From Lachnospiraceae bacterium (GTDB taxonomy: Bacteria > Bacillota > Clostridia > Lachnospirales > Lachnospiraceae), in the NCBI GenBank assembly GCA_910574195.1, contig CAJTBF010000004.1:213555-277554 (forward strand): a stretch of 64,000 nt of DNA, given 5' to 3'. The position numbers were made by a program, and so were the translations under genes. Of this stretch, positions 44,422 through 52,623 are shown one piece after another. Positions within the stretch are counted from its first letter, which is position 1; each line of letters opens with the position of its first letter. Below the pieces are notes generated by a model. The model worked only from the letters and a program-made list of their open reading frames with translations. It was not told the origin of the DNA and searched no databases.

Positions 44422-44963
44422 TGCAGCGTCGCCCCCAGTCTTTCCCGCACCTGCAGTCCCAAAACAGAGGCTGCAGCCGCTTTAATCACCGCCGTCGGCA
44501 GAAACGGCAGCACACAGGCGCTGATTCCCGTCCAGAGAGAACTTTGCATCAACAGACAGAACATCACAACGCCCACCACATAGTTCACTACGGTTCCGAG
44601 AATCAAAAACAACAAAAACATCCCTTTCCGTTTCCGAAATTCCGTTCCCATTCCGATCAAATATGCCATAATCGGAAACGAAAGCAGAAAGCCTCCTGTC
44701 GGCCCGATCAGATGCTGGAATCCTCCGCTGAAATTGGCCAGTACCGGAACCCCCACCGCTCCCAGAAGCACATAGACCGCCATGGAAATGGCACCCCGCT
44801 TTGCCCCAAGGATCACCCCGGCCAGCGTGACTGCAAACGTCTGCATGGTCATCGGCACACCCAGCGGCATCGGAATGGAAATCTGTGCCATCACAGCCGT
44901 CACAGCCGTCATAATCCCAATACTGCATATATCCTGAATTGAAATTTTTTTCTCCTGCATCAT
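44412..44963 (-). CDS. bioY: Biotin transporter S component
   Basis: A 183-residue membrane protein with six hydrophobic segments and BioY marks: ISIPMPLGVPMTMQTFAVTL near residue 27 and FQHLIGPTGGFLLSFP near 80. BioY binds biotin and works with an ECF module encoded elsewhere. The ATG at 44963 follows GGGAGG. A BirA-type box overlaps its promoter, so biotin should repress it. Confidence 0.92.
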   Translation of the reverse strand: MMQEKKISIQDICSIGIMTAVTAVMAQISIPMPLGVPMTMQTFAVTLAGVILGAKRGAISMAVYVLLGAVGVPVLANFSGGFQHLIGPTGGFLLSFPIMAYLIGMGTEFRKRKGMFLLFLILGTVVNYVVGVVMFCLLMQSSLWTGISACVLPFLPTAVIKAAAASVLGLQVRERLGATLQWT

Positions 44964-45018
44964 AAAATCCTCCCTCTTTTTGCGATATGTATAACAGAAA
45001 TACAAATGTCCTGAACAT

Positions 45019-45071
45019 AGTATAGAGGCAGAACTTTAAATTGTCAACCCATTTTTATTTAAAGTTTACAA
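45019..45071 (-). promoter_or_regulatory. bioY promoter with BirA-type operator
   Basis: On the minus strand TTGACA (45047-45042), 17 bases, TATACT (45024-45019). The two half-sites are TTGTCAACC (45041-45049) and AGTTTACAA (45063-45071), 13 bases apart and inverted, as in BirA boxes. The -35 hexamer lies inside the box, fitting repression by biotinyl-AMP-bound BirA. Confidence 0.7.
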
Positions 45072-45153
45072 TTAACTTTTCCCTCTTGCTTTTCGAAAAA
45101 AGTTCCATTTTCGGTCATACACTCATCAAAGAACGGACTGTAACGTTTTCACA

Positions 45154-46506
45154 TTATATCAATTGAATTGCGTCACTTACGGATTTCACTCCAATCACAC
45201 GAATTCCTTTTATCTCTTTTACCATACCCATGGAAACTTCCGGAATCATGCAAACCTCAAATCCCAGTTTTTTTGCCTCCGCCACCCGCTGCTCCGGCAT
45301 ACTGACAGCACGGACCTCGCCGCTGAGTCCCACTTCTCCAAACACAAGCATCTTCTCATCTACCGGGCGGTTTCTGTAACTGGAAACCAAAGCCATCACA
45401 ATCCCCAGATCAATGGCCGGCTCATTCATACGAATTCCTCCCGCAATATTCACATAGGCATCACAATTGGACATATGCAGTCCCACCCTTTTTTCCAGTA
45501 CCGCCATCAACAGATTCACCCGGTTGTAATCTGTCCCTGTGGCCGTTCTCCTGGGCATTCCAAAATTACTCTCACAAACCAGCGCCTGAATCTCAAGCAG
45601 AAGAGGCCGGGTGCCCTCCATAGAACAGGCCACCACGGAACCCGTGGCATGCTCCGGCCGCCCACTGAGCATATATTCCGACGGATTTTCCACTTCGATC
45701 AACCCTTTTTGCCGCATCTCAAACACACCAATCTCATTGGTGGAACCAAACCGGTTCTTCACCCCCCGCAAAATACGATAGGAAGCATGACGGTCCCCTT
45801 CAAAATAGAGCACGGTATCCACCATATGTTCCAGAACTCTCGGTCCGGCCACCGTGCCTTCCTTCGTCACATGCCCTACAATAAAAATGGGAATCCCCAA
45901 ACCTTTTGCAAGCTGCATCAACACATTTGTAGACTCACGCACCTGCGATACGCTCCCCGGCGCTGAAGATACTTCTTCATTATACATGGTCTGAATCGAA
46001 TCAATCACCACCAGGCCCGGTCTTCTGCTCTCGATCACCTCCCGAATCCGGTCCAGGTTCGTCTCACAGAGAAGTTTTAGATTCTCACGGAATTCTCCCA
46101 TTCGATTGGCACGCAGCTTGATCTGTGCCAGGGATTCCTCTCCGGAAATGTAAAGAACCATCTTCTCCACAGCAATCCGCTGGCAGACCTGCAGCAGCAA
46201 GGTAGACTTTCCAATTCCCGGATCCCCTCCTACCAGAATCAGGGAGCCTGGTACGATCCCGCCTCCCAGTACCCGGTCCAGTTCTTTGAGTTCCGTATGT
46301 ATCCTTGCATGTTCGTCGGTCTCTACTTCCGACAGAGAAACGATCTTCGCCTCCCCTTTTATTTTTGCGACAGAAGTCTTTCCGGTACTTACCCTTTCTT
46401 CCGCAAAGGTATTCCATTCTCTGCATGCCGGGCATTGCCCCAGCCATTTACTCTCCTCATGCCCGCAATTCTGGCAGAAATATACTACTTTCTTTCCTTT
46501 TGCCAT
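45154..46506 (-). CDS. radA: DNA repair protein RadA
   Basis: A 450-residue RecA-like helicase-type protein that helps process recombination intermediates. The zinc finger is CQNCGHEESKWLGQCPAC, the Walker A motif GGDPGIGKS, the RadA motif KNRFGSTNEIGVF, and the C-terminus is a Lon-protease-like domain (RTATGTDYNRV). The start at 46506 follows GGGGAAG. The dispersed repeat at 46596 lies upstream. Confidence 0.96.
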   Translation of the reverse strand: MAKGKKVVYFCQNCGHEESKWLGQCPACREWNTFAEERVSTGKTSVAKIKGEAKIVSLSEVETDEHARIHTELKELDRVLGGGIVPGSLILVGGDPGIGKSTLLLQVCQRIAVEKMVLYISGEESLAQIKLRANRMGEFRENLKLLCETNLDRIREVIESRRPGLVVIDSIQTMYNEEVSSAPGSVSQVRESTNVLMQLAKGLGIPIFIVGHVTKEGTVAGPRVLEHMVDTVLYFEGDRHASYRILRGVKNRFGSTNEIGVFEMRQKGLIEVENPSEYMLSGRPEHATGSVVACSMEGTRPLLLEIQALVCESNFGMPRRTATGTDYNRVNLLMAVLEKRVGLHMSNCDAYVNIAGGIRMNEPAIDLGIVMALVSSYRNRPVDEKMLVFGEVGLSGEVRAVSMPEQRVAEAKKLGFEVCMIPEVSMGMVKEIKGIRVIGVKSVSDAIQLI

Positions 46507-46595
46507 GTTTCACTTCCCCTTTTCCTGCATATCCCAAACATCAAAAATTTGTCTTTCTTTCCGAATACCATACCCATCCGGGCATCCCGTATCAT

Positions 46596-46640
46596 ATGTG
46601 CTCCGCACGAACGGACAGCGAACGCCGTCCGATAAGGTTT
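46596..46640. repeat. Second copy of the tail-encoding dispersed repeat
   Basis: ATGTGCTCCGCACGAACGGAC...GTCCGATAAGGTTT; the minus strand would read TLSDGVRCPFVRST. Compare 18465-18506. A further CGGACATCCCTATCGGACAGG lies just beyond. Confidence 0.5.
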
Positions 46641-46686
46641 CCCCGTCCGGACATCCCTATCGGACAGGCAAAATATACAAAACAAT

Positions 46687-46720
46687 CCCGGGAACTGTCC
46701 TGTATACACAGTTTCCCGGG
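46687..46720 (-). terminator. Terminator downstream of the 138-residue hypothetical gene
   Basis: CCCGGGAACTGT pairs with ACAGTTTCCCGGG (one bulge). On the minus strand it is followed by ATTGTTTTGTATATTTT. The long mini-element at 46795-46938 has inserted between the gene and this stem. Confidence 0.6.
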
Positions 46721-46794
46721 ATTTCTTTTTCAGGCCGCAATATCCGGAAAAGTAATTTCATACATTCTCTCATATGGCGTTTTACAAGTAACTT

Positions 46795-46938
46795 GTAACA
46801 GTTCAGCCTTCGGCTTCTCTGTTACACAAATCCGCCCCATGAAAAGTTTGCCTACGACAATGGGGCGGATTCATGGCTGTATGTCACTACCGGCTGTCAA
46901 CTGCGCAGCAAGTGCGCAGTTTCAGGCTGAACTGTTAC
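46795..46938. mobile_element. 144-bp GTAAC...GTTAC mini-element with 8-bp target duplication (copy A)
   Basis: The ends GTAACAGTTCAGCC and GGCTGAACTGTTAC are perfect 14-bp inverted repeats. The flanks are AGTAACTT on both sides (46787-46794, 46939-46946). It has three internal hairpins: the first 31 bases, an AATCCGCCCCAT/ATGGGGCGGATT stem, and AACTGCGCA/TGCGCAGTT around GCAAG. There is no coding content. Confidence 0.75.
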
Positions 46939-46974
46939 AGTAACTTACCATCCCCATTATTTACCGGCATGATA

Positions 46975-47391
46975 TCAGCAGCTCTTCACGACTTTTACCT
47001 CCGCGCTCTTTTCCGCACTTAGTTCCACGCTGACGCTTAACTTTCCACTCAGATTGGTTGACATCTTTCCGGCGGAAACTCCGTCAATCCACACTTCATA
47101 AGCACTCTCCGGCTCCAGTTCCAATGTAAACTGTACATCTTCCAACGCGGACACTGTAAACGCCGCCTCGGTATCTGTTACCCTAAACTTCTGCACTGTA
47201 CTTCCCGGAACGGATTCGTATACAAACATGCCGTTTTTTTCTAATTTTGTAATGCCTGCAAAAGTCTTAATCTTATAAAGATCCCCTTCAAATTCAAAAT
47301 GATCTTTCTTGGTCTTGGAAGCCAGGGTATAATCTCCAAAACTGAGCGTTCCGTCTTCCTCTGCCCGTAATAATTCTTTTACAACTGTCAT
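46975..47391 (-). CDS. Conserved hypothetical protein
   Basis: A 138-residue soluble protein with mainly beta-strand-like alternation. Stretches include TLSFGDYTLASKTKKDHFEF, FVYESVPGSTVQKF and a Lys/Glu-rich C-terminus ending VKVVKSC. No catalytic motif is recognised. Similar proteins in Lachnospiraceae have been loosely labelled 'endosialidase', a name I cannot support from the sequence. I chose the ATG at 47391, 8 bases from AGGAGG, although ATG at 47397 is only 6 bases earlier. Confidence 0.65.
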   Translation of the reverse strand: MTVVKELLRAEEDGTLSFGDYTLASKTKKDHFEFEGDLYKIKTFAGITKLEKNGMFVYESVPGSTVQKFRVTDTEAAFTVSALEDVQFTLELEPESAYEVWIDGVSAGKMSTNLSGKLSVSVELSAEKSAEVKVVKSC

Positions 47392-47524
47392 TTTCATGCC
47401 CTCCTGAGTACTTTGCAGGATACCATTCCTGCTATGTTGTATCCTGCGTCCTTTTCACGTTGTAATCTATCTTGCCGCTAAGATTATTATATACCAATCT
47501 CTTTTTCTTTTCTACTAAATTCTT

Positions 47525-49984
47525 TTATTTCTCTATTCCCTCTCTGTCGTTTTTTTTGAGGTAAAACCTGATCTTTTTCCTGGAAACTCCCGCCTCAACC
47601 TGATCTCCCGCCTTCACCTCGCCGCACAAAATTGCTTCTGCCAACCGGTCCTCCAGTTCCGTCTGCATCGCCCGCCGCAGGGGACGCGCACCATATTTGG
47701 CGTCGGTCCCTTTCTCTACGATATATGCTTTCGCAGATTCCCGCAATGTCAGCGTAATGTTCATCTGCTCTTTTAACCGCTTCGTAAACTCTTTCACAAG
47801 CAATGTCACAATCTGTTTCATATGCCCTTTATTCAGCGGATGGAATACCAGAATCTCATCGATTCGATTCAGGAATTCCGGCCGGAAAATTAACTTTACC
47901 TCGTCCATCACATTCTGCTTCATCCGTTCGTAATCCCCTTTGGGATCTTCTTTCACGGCAAAACCAAGCTTTTTCGGATCCATAATTGCCTTGGCCCCGG
48001 CATTTGACGTCATAATAAGAACCGTATTACTAAAGTCCACCTTTCTCCCCTGGGAATCCGTAATATGCCCGTCGTCCAATACCTGCAGCAGAATATTGAA
48101 TACATCCGGATGTGCCTTTTCCACCTCGTCAAACAATACCACGGAATAAGGATGTGTCCGCACCTGATCGCTGAGCTGTCCGCCCTCTTCGTGCCCCACA
48201 TACCCCGGAGGAGAACCGATCATCTTTGCCACGGAATGCTTTTCCATATACTCCGACATATCTACACGGATCATGGCATCTTCTCTGCCAAACAACGCCT
48301 CCGCAAGAGCTTTGGACAGTTCTGTCTTCCCTACCCCCGTGGGGCCAAGGAACAGAAAAGATCCGATCGGTCGTCTGGGATCTTTCAGACCGATCCGCCC
48401 GCGTTTTACTGCTCTGGCCACCGCACTGACCGCCTCTTCCTGACCAATCACGCGCCGGTGCAGCTCCTTTTCCAGTTTATTCAACCGCTGCGTATCACTT
48501 TCCTCCAGCTTCTGTACCGGAATTTTCGTCCAGGCCGACACCACCTCCGCAATATCCTGCTCTGTCACTTCCGGATGATGGGATCCCATTTTCTTTTCAA
48601 AACGTTTCCGCAATGCATCCCGCTTTTTCTCTACTGCCTGCTGCTCCTTTTTCACCAGAGAAGCCCCAGCAAAATCTCCCGCTTTGATACGTTCCTCCTT
48701 CTGTCGGAGCAGCGCCTTTAATGTATCCTCCAGCTTCAGCAGATGTTCCGGCACCTCATATCCCTTCAGACTGACGCGGGAACAGGCCTCATCCAGCACG
48801 TCGATGGCTTTATCCGGAAGATTTCTGTCTGTAATATAACGCCGGGACATCTGGACGGCGGCATCCATAGCCTCCGTCTGAATTGTCACCCGATGATGAC
48901 CTTCATATTTTTCTTTTAATCCTTCCAGGATTTCCATACAGTGCGCCTTTGTTGGTTCCTCCACGGAAACCGGCTGAAAACGCCGTTCCAATGCCGCATC
49001 TTTTTCAATATACTTTCGATATTCTGCCCGTGTCGTAGCGCCGATCATACGCAGTTCCCCTCTGGCAAGAGCGGGTTTCAAAATATTGGAAGCATCCATC
49101 GCGCCTTCTGCACCGCCGGCTCCGATCATTGTATGAAGCTCGTCCATGAACAAAATCACATTCGGATCCGATTCCACCTCCGAAATCAGGGCTTTCATCC
49201 GCTCTTCGAACTCCCCCCGGTACTTGGAACCTGCAATCAATCCCGGAAGATCCAGGGTATAGATCCGCTTTCCCTTCATATTTTCCGGCACAATCCCGGA
49301 TGCCAGACGCTGCGCCAATCCTTCCAGGACTGCTGTTTTCCCTACTCCCGGTTCTCCTACCAGACAGGGATTGTTCTTTGTCCGTCTGCTGAGAACCTGC
49401 ATCAGACGAAAAATCTCTTCTTCTCTGCCAATGACAGGATCCAGCTTTCCTTCTTCGGCCTCCCCGGTCAGATCCTTGCAAAACTGTTCAATGGCACCGT
49501 TCCTTCCCCGCGCCTCTTCCTGCAGTTCATCCTGATACTCCCTGGGATCCATCCCTGCGGCAATCAAAATATCCTGCACCATCTTTTGAAAATTCACGTT
49601 CAATGTGTTCAAAATCCGTGCCGCCACACAGTCGCCATCATGAATCACCGCCAGAAGCAGATGCTCTGTTCCTACTTCCTTCATATGAAAATGACCGGCT
49701 TCCTTCCTGCTGTCTTCTAAAATGTATTTCAGACGCGGACTCTGTCCGGGACGATGTGCCACCTGATTGTCCCCGGCCGGTGCAATCAGCTCATCCATCA
49801 GTTGCAGAATTTTTTCCTCGTCCACACCATGCCGGGACAAGATCTGCCCTGCCACCCCGGTATATTCTTTACAAAGTCCCAAAAGCAGATGTTCCGTTCC
49901 AATATAAGGATGCTTCTGCTCCTTTGCAGCCGCAGCCGCATAACGAATTACATTTTCCGCCTGTTTTGTATATAAATTCCGCAT
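47525..49984 (-). CDS. clpC: ClpC-type AAA+ protease ATPase
   Basis: An 819-residue Hsp100 chaperone that unfolds proteins for ClpP. The domains in order are two Clp_N repeats ([30 protein letters not shown]), AAA1 with GEPGVGKTA, a UVR-type coiled region near residues 415-460 ([19 protein letters not shown]), and AAA2 with GPTGVGKTE. Instead of the usual ctsR-mcsA-mcsB context, it follows a GntR/YtrA-type regulator gene by 44 bases. The ATG at 49984 follows AGGAGG. Confidence 0.95.
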   Translation of the reverse strand: MRNLYTKQAENVIRYAAAAAKEQKHPYIGTEHLLLGLCKEYTGVAGQILSRHGVDEEKILQLMDELIAPAGDNQVAHRPGQSPRLKYILEDSRKEAGHFHMKEVGTEHLLLAVIHDGDCVAARILNTLNVNFQKMVQDILIAAGMDPREYQDELQEEARGRNGAIEQFCKDLTGEAEEGKLDPVIGREEEIFRLMQVLSRRTKNNPCLVGEPGVGKTAVLEGLAQRLASGIVPENMKGKRIYTLDLPGLIAGSKYRGEFEERMKALISEVESDPNVILFMDELHTMIGAGGAEGAMDASNILKPALARGELRMIGATTRAEYRKYIEKDAALERRFQPVSVEEPTKAHCMEILEGLKEKYEGHHRVTIQTEAMDAAVQMSRRYITDRNLPDKAIDVLDEACSRVSLKGYEVPEHLLKLEDTLKALLRQKEERIKAGDFAGASLVKKEQQAVEKKRDALRKRFEKKMGSHHPEVTEQDIAEVVSAWTKIPVQKLEESDTQRLNKLEKELHRRVIGQEEAVSAVARAVKRGRIGLKDPRRPIGSFLFLGPTGVGKTELSKALAEALFGREDAMIRVDMSEYMEKHSVAKMIGSPPGYVGHEEGGQLSDQVRTHPYSVVLFDEVEKAHPDVFNILLQVLDDGHITDSQGRKVDFSNTVLIMTSNAGAKAIMDPKKLGFAVKEDPKGDYERMKQNVMDEVKLIFRPEFLNRIDEILVFHPLNKGHMKQIVTLLVKEFTKRLKEQMNITLTLRESAKAYIVEKGTDAKYGARPLRRAMQTELEDRLAEAILCGEVKAGDQVEAGVSRKKIRFYLKKNDREGIEK

Positions 49985-50028
49985 AAATTCCTCCTGCCTG
50001 TTATTCAAATACGGGATAAACACCACGA

Positions 50029-50403
50029 TTACATAAAAGAATAGGTATCAAACAAATCGTCTACCAGTTCATGGACCTCTTCTCTTGTAATATTTCTGCA
50101 GCATCCCTTCGCGAGTATGAGCTGCAATTGTTCCCGCATCTCTTCCAGCGCTTTCATTTTATCCACATCAAGAGCGATTACCGCCCCCCGCCTTTTATCC
50201 AGACTGATAAACCCTTCCTGCTTTAATACGCTGTATGCTTTATTTACCGTATGCATATTAATCCCGATGGTCTCTGCCAACTGGCGGACGGAAGGAAGGG
50301 AATCCCCCTCCCTGACCGTGGCTGTGGCAATTCCCAGGATAATCTGGTTTCGTAATTGTATATAGATTGCCTCATCACTATTAAAATCAATCTCGATCAG
50401 CAT
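50029..50403 (-). CDS. GntR-family regulator, YtrA subfamily
   Basis: A 124-residue short GntR protein: winged helix with GDSLPSVRQLAETIGINMHT followed by VNKAYSVLKQEGFI. The ~45-residue tail lacks an effector domain, as in YtrA. The ATG at 50403 follows GGGAGAG. It is the first gene of an operon with clpC. A near-perfect inverted repeat at 50477-50503 overlaps its -10 region, so autoregulation and control of clpC are likely. Confidence 0.85.
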   Translation of the reverse strand: MLIEIDFNSDEAIYIQLRNQIILGIATATVREGDSLPSVRQLAETIGINMHTVNKAYSVLKQEGFISLDKRRGAVIALDVDKMKALEEMREQLQLILAKGCCRNITREEVHELVDDLFDTYSFM

Positions 50404-50476
50404 CTGCCGCTCTCCCTGTATCAAATCCTGCGTACTTTTCCCGTATCAGATCTCATATGCTTTTTTTGTTGTCAAA

Positions 50477-50503
50477 CTTTGTGATAGTCATATTAGCACA
50501 AAG
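50477..50503 (-). promoter_or_regulatory. Operator-promoter of the GntR-clpC operon
   Basis: CTTTGTGATAG and TTAGCACAAAG are inverted with 10 of 11 matches around a 5-base centre. On the minus strand a TTGCAG-17-TAATAT promoter runs through it, with TAATAT inside the palindrome. Confidence 0.6.
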
Positions 50504-50532
50504 CCGAAAACTCTGCAAGACCTTATTGCCGC

Positions 50533-50577
50533 AAAAAAAGCCGACGGATCCGTGAGTTCTCTCATCAGCCGCCAGCT
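50533..50577 (-). terminator. Terminator after the DapF-like gene
   Basis: On the minus strand AGCTGGCGG pairs with CCGTCGGCT (two G-U pairs), with an inner TGAG/CTCA stem, followed by TTTTTT. Confidence 0.65.
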
Positions 50578-50622
50578 CCTTTGTATTTTTCTTTTGCATC
50601 CTTCTTTTAGATTCTTCTTTTC

Positions 50623-51480
50623 TCACATTGCCCTGAGCTTTTGAGTAAAGTCACTGCTCAGACTGATTTTCGCCACATAGGACACGTCCCCGATCATATA
50701 ACTTTCCCAGTCTTCTCCGATCTCCACCTGCAATTCTCCTCCCGGCATCTGAACAATCACCTTATTCCCGGTCAGCCCCAGTTTATAAGCAACACCTGCC
50801 GCCGCGCAGGCGCCGGTTCCGGTGGCCATAGTATAACCCGCGCCCCGTTCGAATGTTTCAATTGCAATATGACTGTGATCGATCACTTTCATAATCTCCG
50901 TATTCACGCGCTCCGGAAAATATCTTGCATTTTCAGAAAAGCTTCCGATCTTTTGCACCAATTCCCCGGAAATCTCATGCATCGGAATCACACAATGTGG
51001 ATTTCCCACAGACACACATGTGGCCGGATACAATGTATTTCCAAACACCATATCTTCATTGATGACTTCTCTTCGCTCTCCCGTCATCGGAATTTCATCA
51101 CTCCAGAAGGAAAGTTTCCCCATAGAAATACGCAACCGGCTTCCATCCTCATTCAGATATGCAATCTCTACCATGCCGCCGTCCGTCTGTAAATGATATT
51201 TTTTCTTCTGTACATAACCGGCATCCTTGAGATACCTTGCAAAAATACGAACGCCGTTCCCACTCTTTTTCGCAATACTGCCATCCGGGTTCCAAATCTT
51301 CAAAGACATCTGCTTTTCCCCGATAAAAGGTCCTTCCAGAATTCCGTCGGATCCCAGTCCCATATTACGGTGACAAAGCATCGTGACATTTCCGGGATTT
51401 AATTTCAGTTCATTTTTATTCGGATCAAATACCAGATAATCATTCCCAAGAGCATGATATCGTTCTACTACTGCTTTCAT
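50623..51480 (-). CDS. DapF-fold epimerase-like protein lacking both catalytic cysteines
   Basis: 285 residues aligned over their whole length with diaminopimelate epimerase (YHALGNDYLVFD, GLGSDGILEGPF, NPDGSIAKKSGNGVR, TGTGACAAAG). True DapF needs two Cys, in the motifs CGNG and ACGTG. Here the codons read Ser (AGT, KKSGNGVR) and Thr (ACC, MATGTGAC). A two-base proton transfer by thiols is therefore impossible as usually drawn. In the related proline-racemase fold, Cys to Ser/Thr changes go with dehydratase or other activities. The gene is monocistronic, with a GntR-clpC operon downstream. The start ATG at 51480 is preceded by GGAGG. Confidence 0.75.
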   Translation of the reverse strand: MKAVVERYHALGNDYLVFDPNKNELKLNPGNVTMLCHRNMGLGSDGILEGPFIGEKQMSLKIWNPDGSIAKKSGNGVRIFARYLKDAGYVQKKKYHLQTDGGMVEIAYLNEDGSRLRISMGKLSFWSDEIPMTGERREVINEDMVFGNTLYPATCVSVGNPHCVIPMHEISGELVQKIGSFSENARYFPERVNTEIMKVIDHSHIAIETFERGAGYTMATGTGACAAAGVAYKLGLTGNKVIVQMPGGELQVEIGEDWESYMIGDVSYVAKISLSSDFTQKLRAM

Positions 51481-51559
51481 CGCTATACCTCCAAATCCTT
51501 TTCCATTCTCACGCAGAATCGCTTACTGCCTGTTCCCCTTCTGCACTTTCCGCACATTT

Positions 51560-51590
51560 ATAACAGTTCAGCCTTCGGCTTCTCTGTTAC
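51560..51590. mobile_element. 31-bp mini-element with 8-bp target duplication (copy B)
   Basis: ATAACAGTTCAGCCTTCGGC..CTCTGTTAC, identical to the first 31 bases of the long copy at 46795 except its first base. It is flanked by GCACATTT on both sides (51552-51559, 51591-51598). Confidence 0.7.
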
Positions 51591-51765
51591 GCACATTTCC
51601 TCTTACTTTTTATTATACACGGCATTTTTTTGAAATAATACGCAATAAATGCTTTAAACATTGCATATAATGCTATATACTAAAAACAAGACCAGGCAGT
51701 ATACCGTACGGCCCAGATGGGTATGACATCGAAAGTACGATAAAATGTCAGGACAGGAGAATCCA

Positions 51766-52611
51766 ATGAAAAAAAATACAAAATACGAAAAAAAAGGCTA
51801 TTTAAACAGTGACTTCCGCATTTTTCACCTAACGGATCAAACCGCAAAAGAATATGAATTTCACTACCATGAATTCCACAAAATCACCATTTTTATTCAG
51901 GGAAATGTCCAATATTTTATTGAAGGAAAAACTTACAAACTGGAACCCTATGATATTGTACTGGTGGAACGCAATGACCTCCATCGAATCCAGGTGGATA
52001 GTTCTGTTCCCTATGAACGGATCATTGTCTATATCTCACCGGGATTTATGGAATCTTACCACAACGAAGAATATGACCTGCGTTTTTGTTTCCAGAAAGC
52101 CCGCCAGGAGGAGTCCTATGTGCTCCGGATCCCTTCCCTGGAAAAAAGCTCTTTGTTTCAGATCACAAACCGGCTGGAAAAGTCTTTTGAGGACAAAGAG
52201 TATGCCAACAGTCTGTATCGTCAGATTCTGTTTCTGGAATTCATGATTCATCTGAACCGCGCCGCACTGAAAAAAAGAATTGAATTCCTGGATACTGATC
52301 TCTACAATGCAAAAGTGCTGCGTCTGATGCATTTCATCAATGCGCATCTGACGGAAACACTGAACATTGACAAACTGGCTGCTTCCTTCTTCACCAGCAA
52401 ATACTACCTGATGCGTCTCTTCAAAGCAGAAACCGGTTATACCATCGGCGGTTATATCACTTACCGCCGCCTGCTTCTGGCGCGGGAACACATTCTGAAA
52501 GGAATGCCAATTACAGAAGCCTGCTTTGCAGCAGGCTTCAAAGATTACTCTACATTTTCACGCGCCTATAAATCCGAATTCAAAGAGACTCCCAGGAATC
52601 TGAAAAAATAG
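51766..52611 (+). CDS. AraC-family regulator with cupin sensor domain
   Basis: 281 residues. The N-terminal cupin-like domain (EYEFHYHEFHKITIFIQGNV, LEPYDIVLVERNDLHRIQ) probably binds a small ligand. Residues about 185-281 are the two helix-turn-helix units: LNIDKLAASFFTSKYYLMRLF and ITEACFAAGFKDYSTFSRAY, followed by PRNLKK. The ATG at 51766 follows AGGAG. It is convergent with cstA with only 12 bases between the genes and has no visible terminator. The target is unknown. Confidence 0.85.
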   Translation: MKKNTKYEKKGYLNSDFRIFHLTDQTAKEYEFHYHEFHKITIFIQGNVQYFIEGKTYKLEPYDIVLVERNDLHRIQVDSSVPYERIIVYISPGFMESYHNEEYDLRFCFQKARQEESYVLRIPSLEKSSLFQITNRLEKSFEDKEYANSLYRQILFLEFMIHLNRAALKKRIEFLDTDLYNAKVLRLMHFINAHLTETLNIDKLAASFFTSKYYLMRLFKAETGYTIGGYITYRRLLLAREHILKGMPITEACFAAGFKDYSTFSRAYKSEFKETPRNLKK

Positions 52612-52623
52612 AAGTTCCTGTGA

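Noticed and set aside
46485..46709. 74-codon minus-strand frame upstream of radA
   Set aside because: It is built from the dispersed repeat and a terminator, with no ribosome site.
50623..51480. Diaminopimelate epimerase (dapF)
   Set aside because: Both catalytic cysteines are replaced; the family is right but the activity is doubtful.
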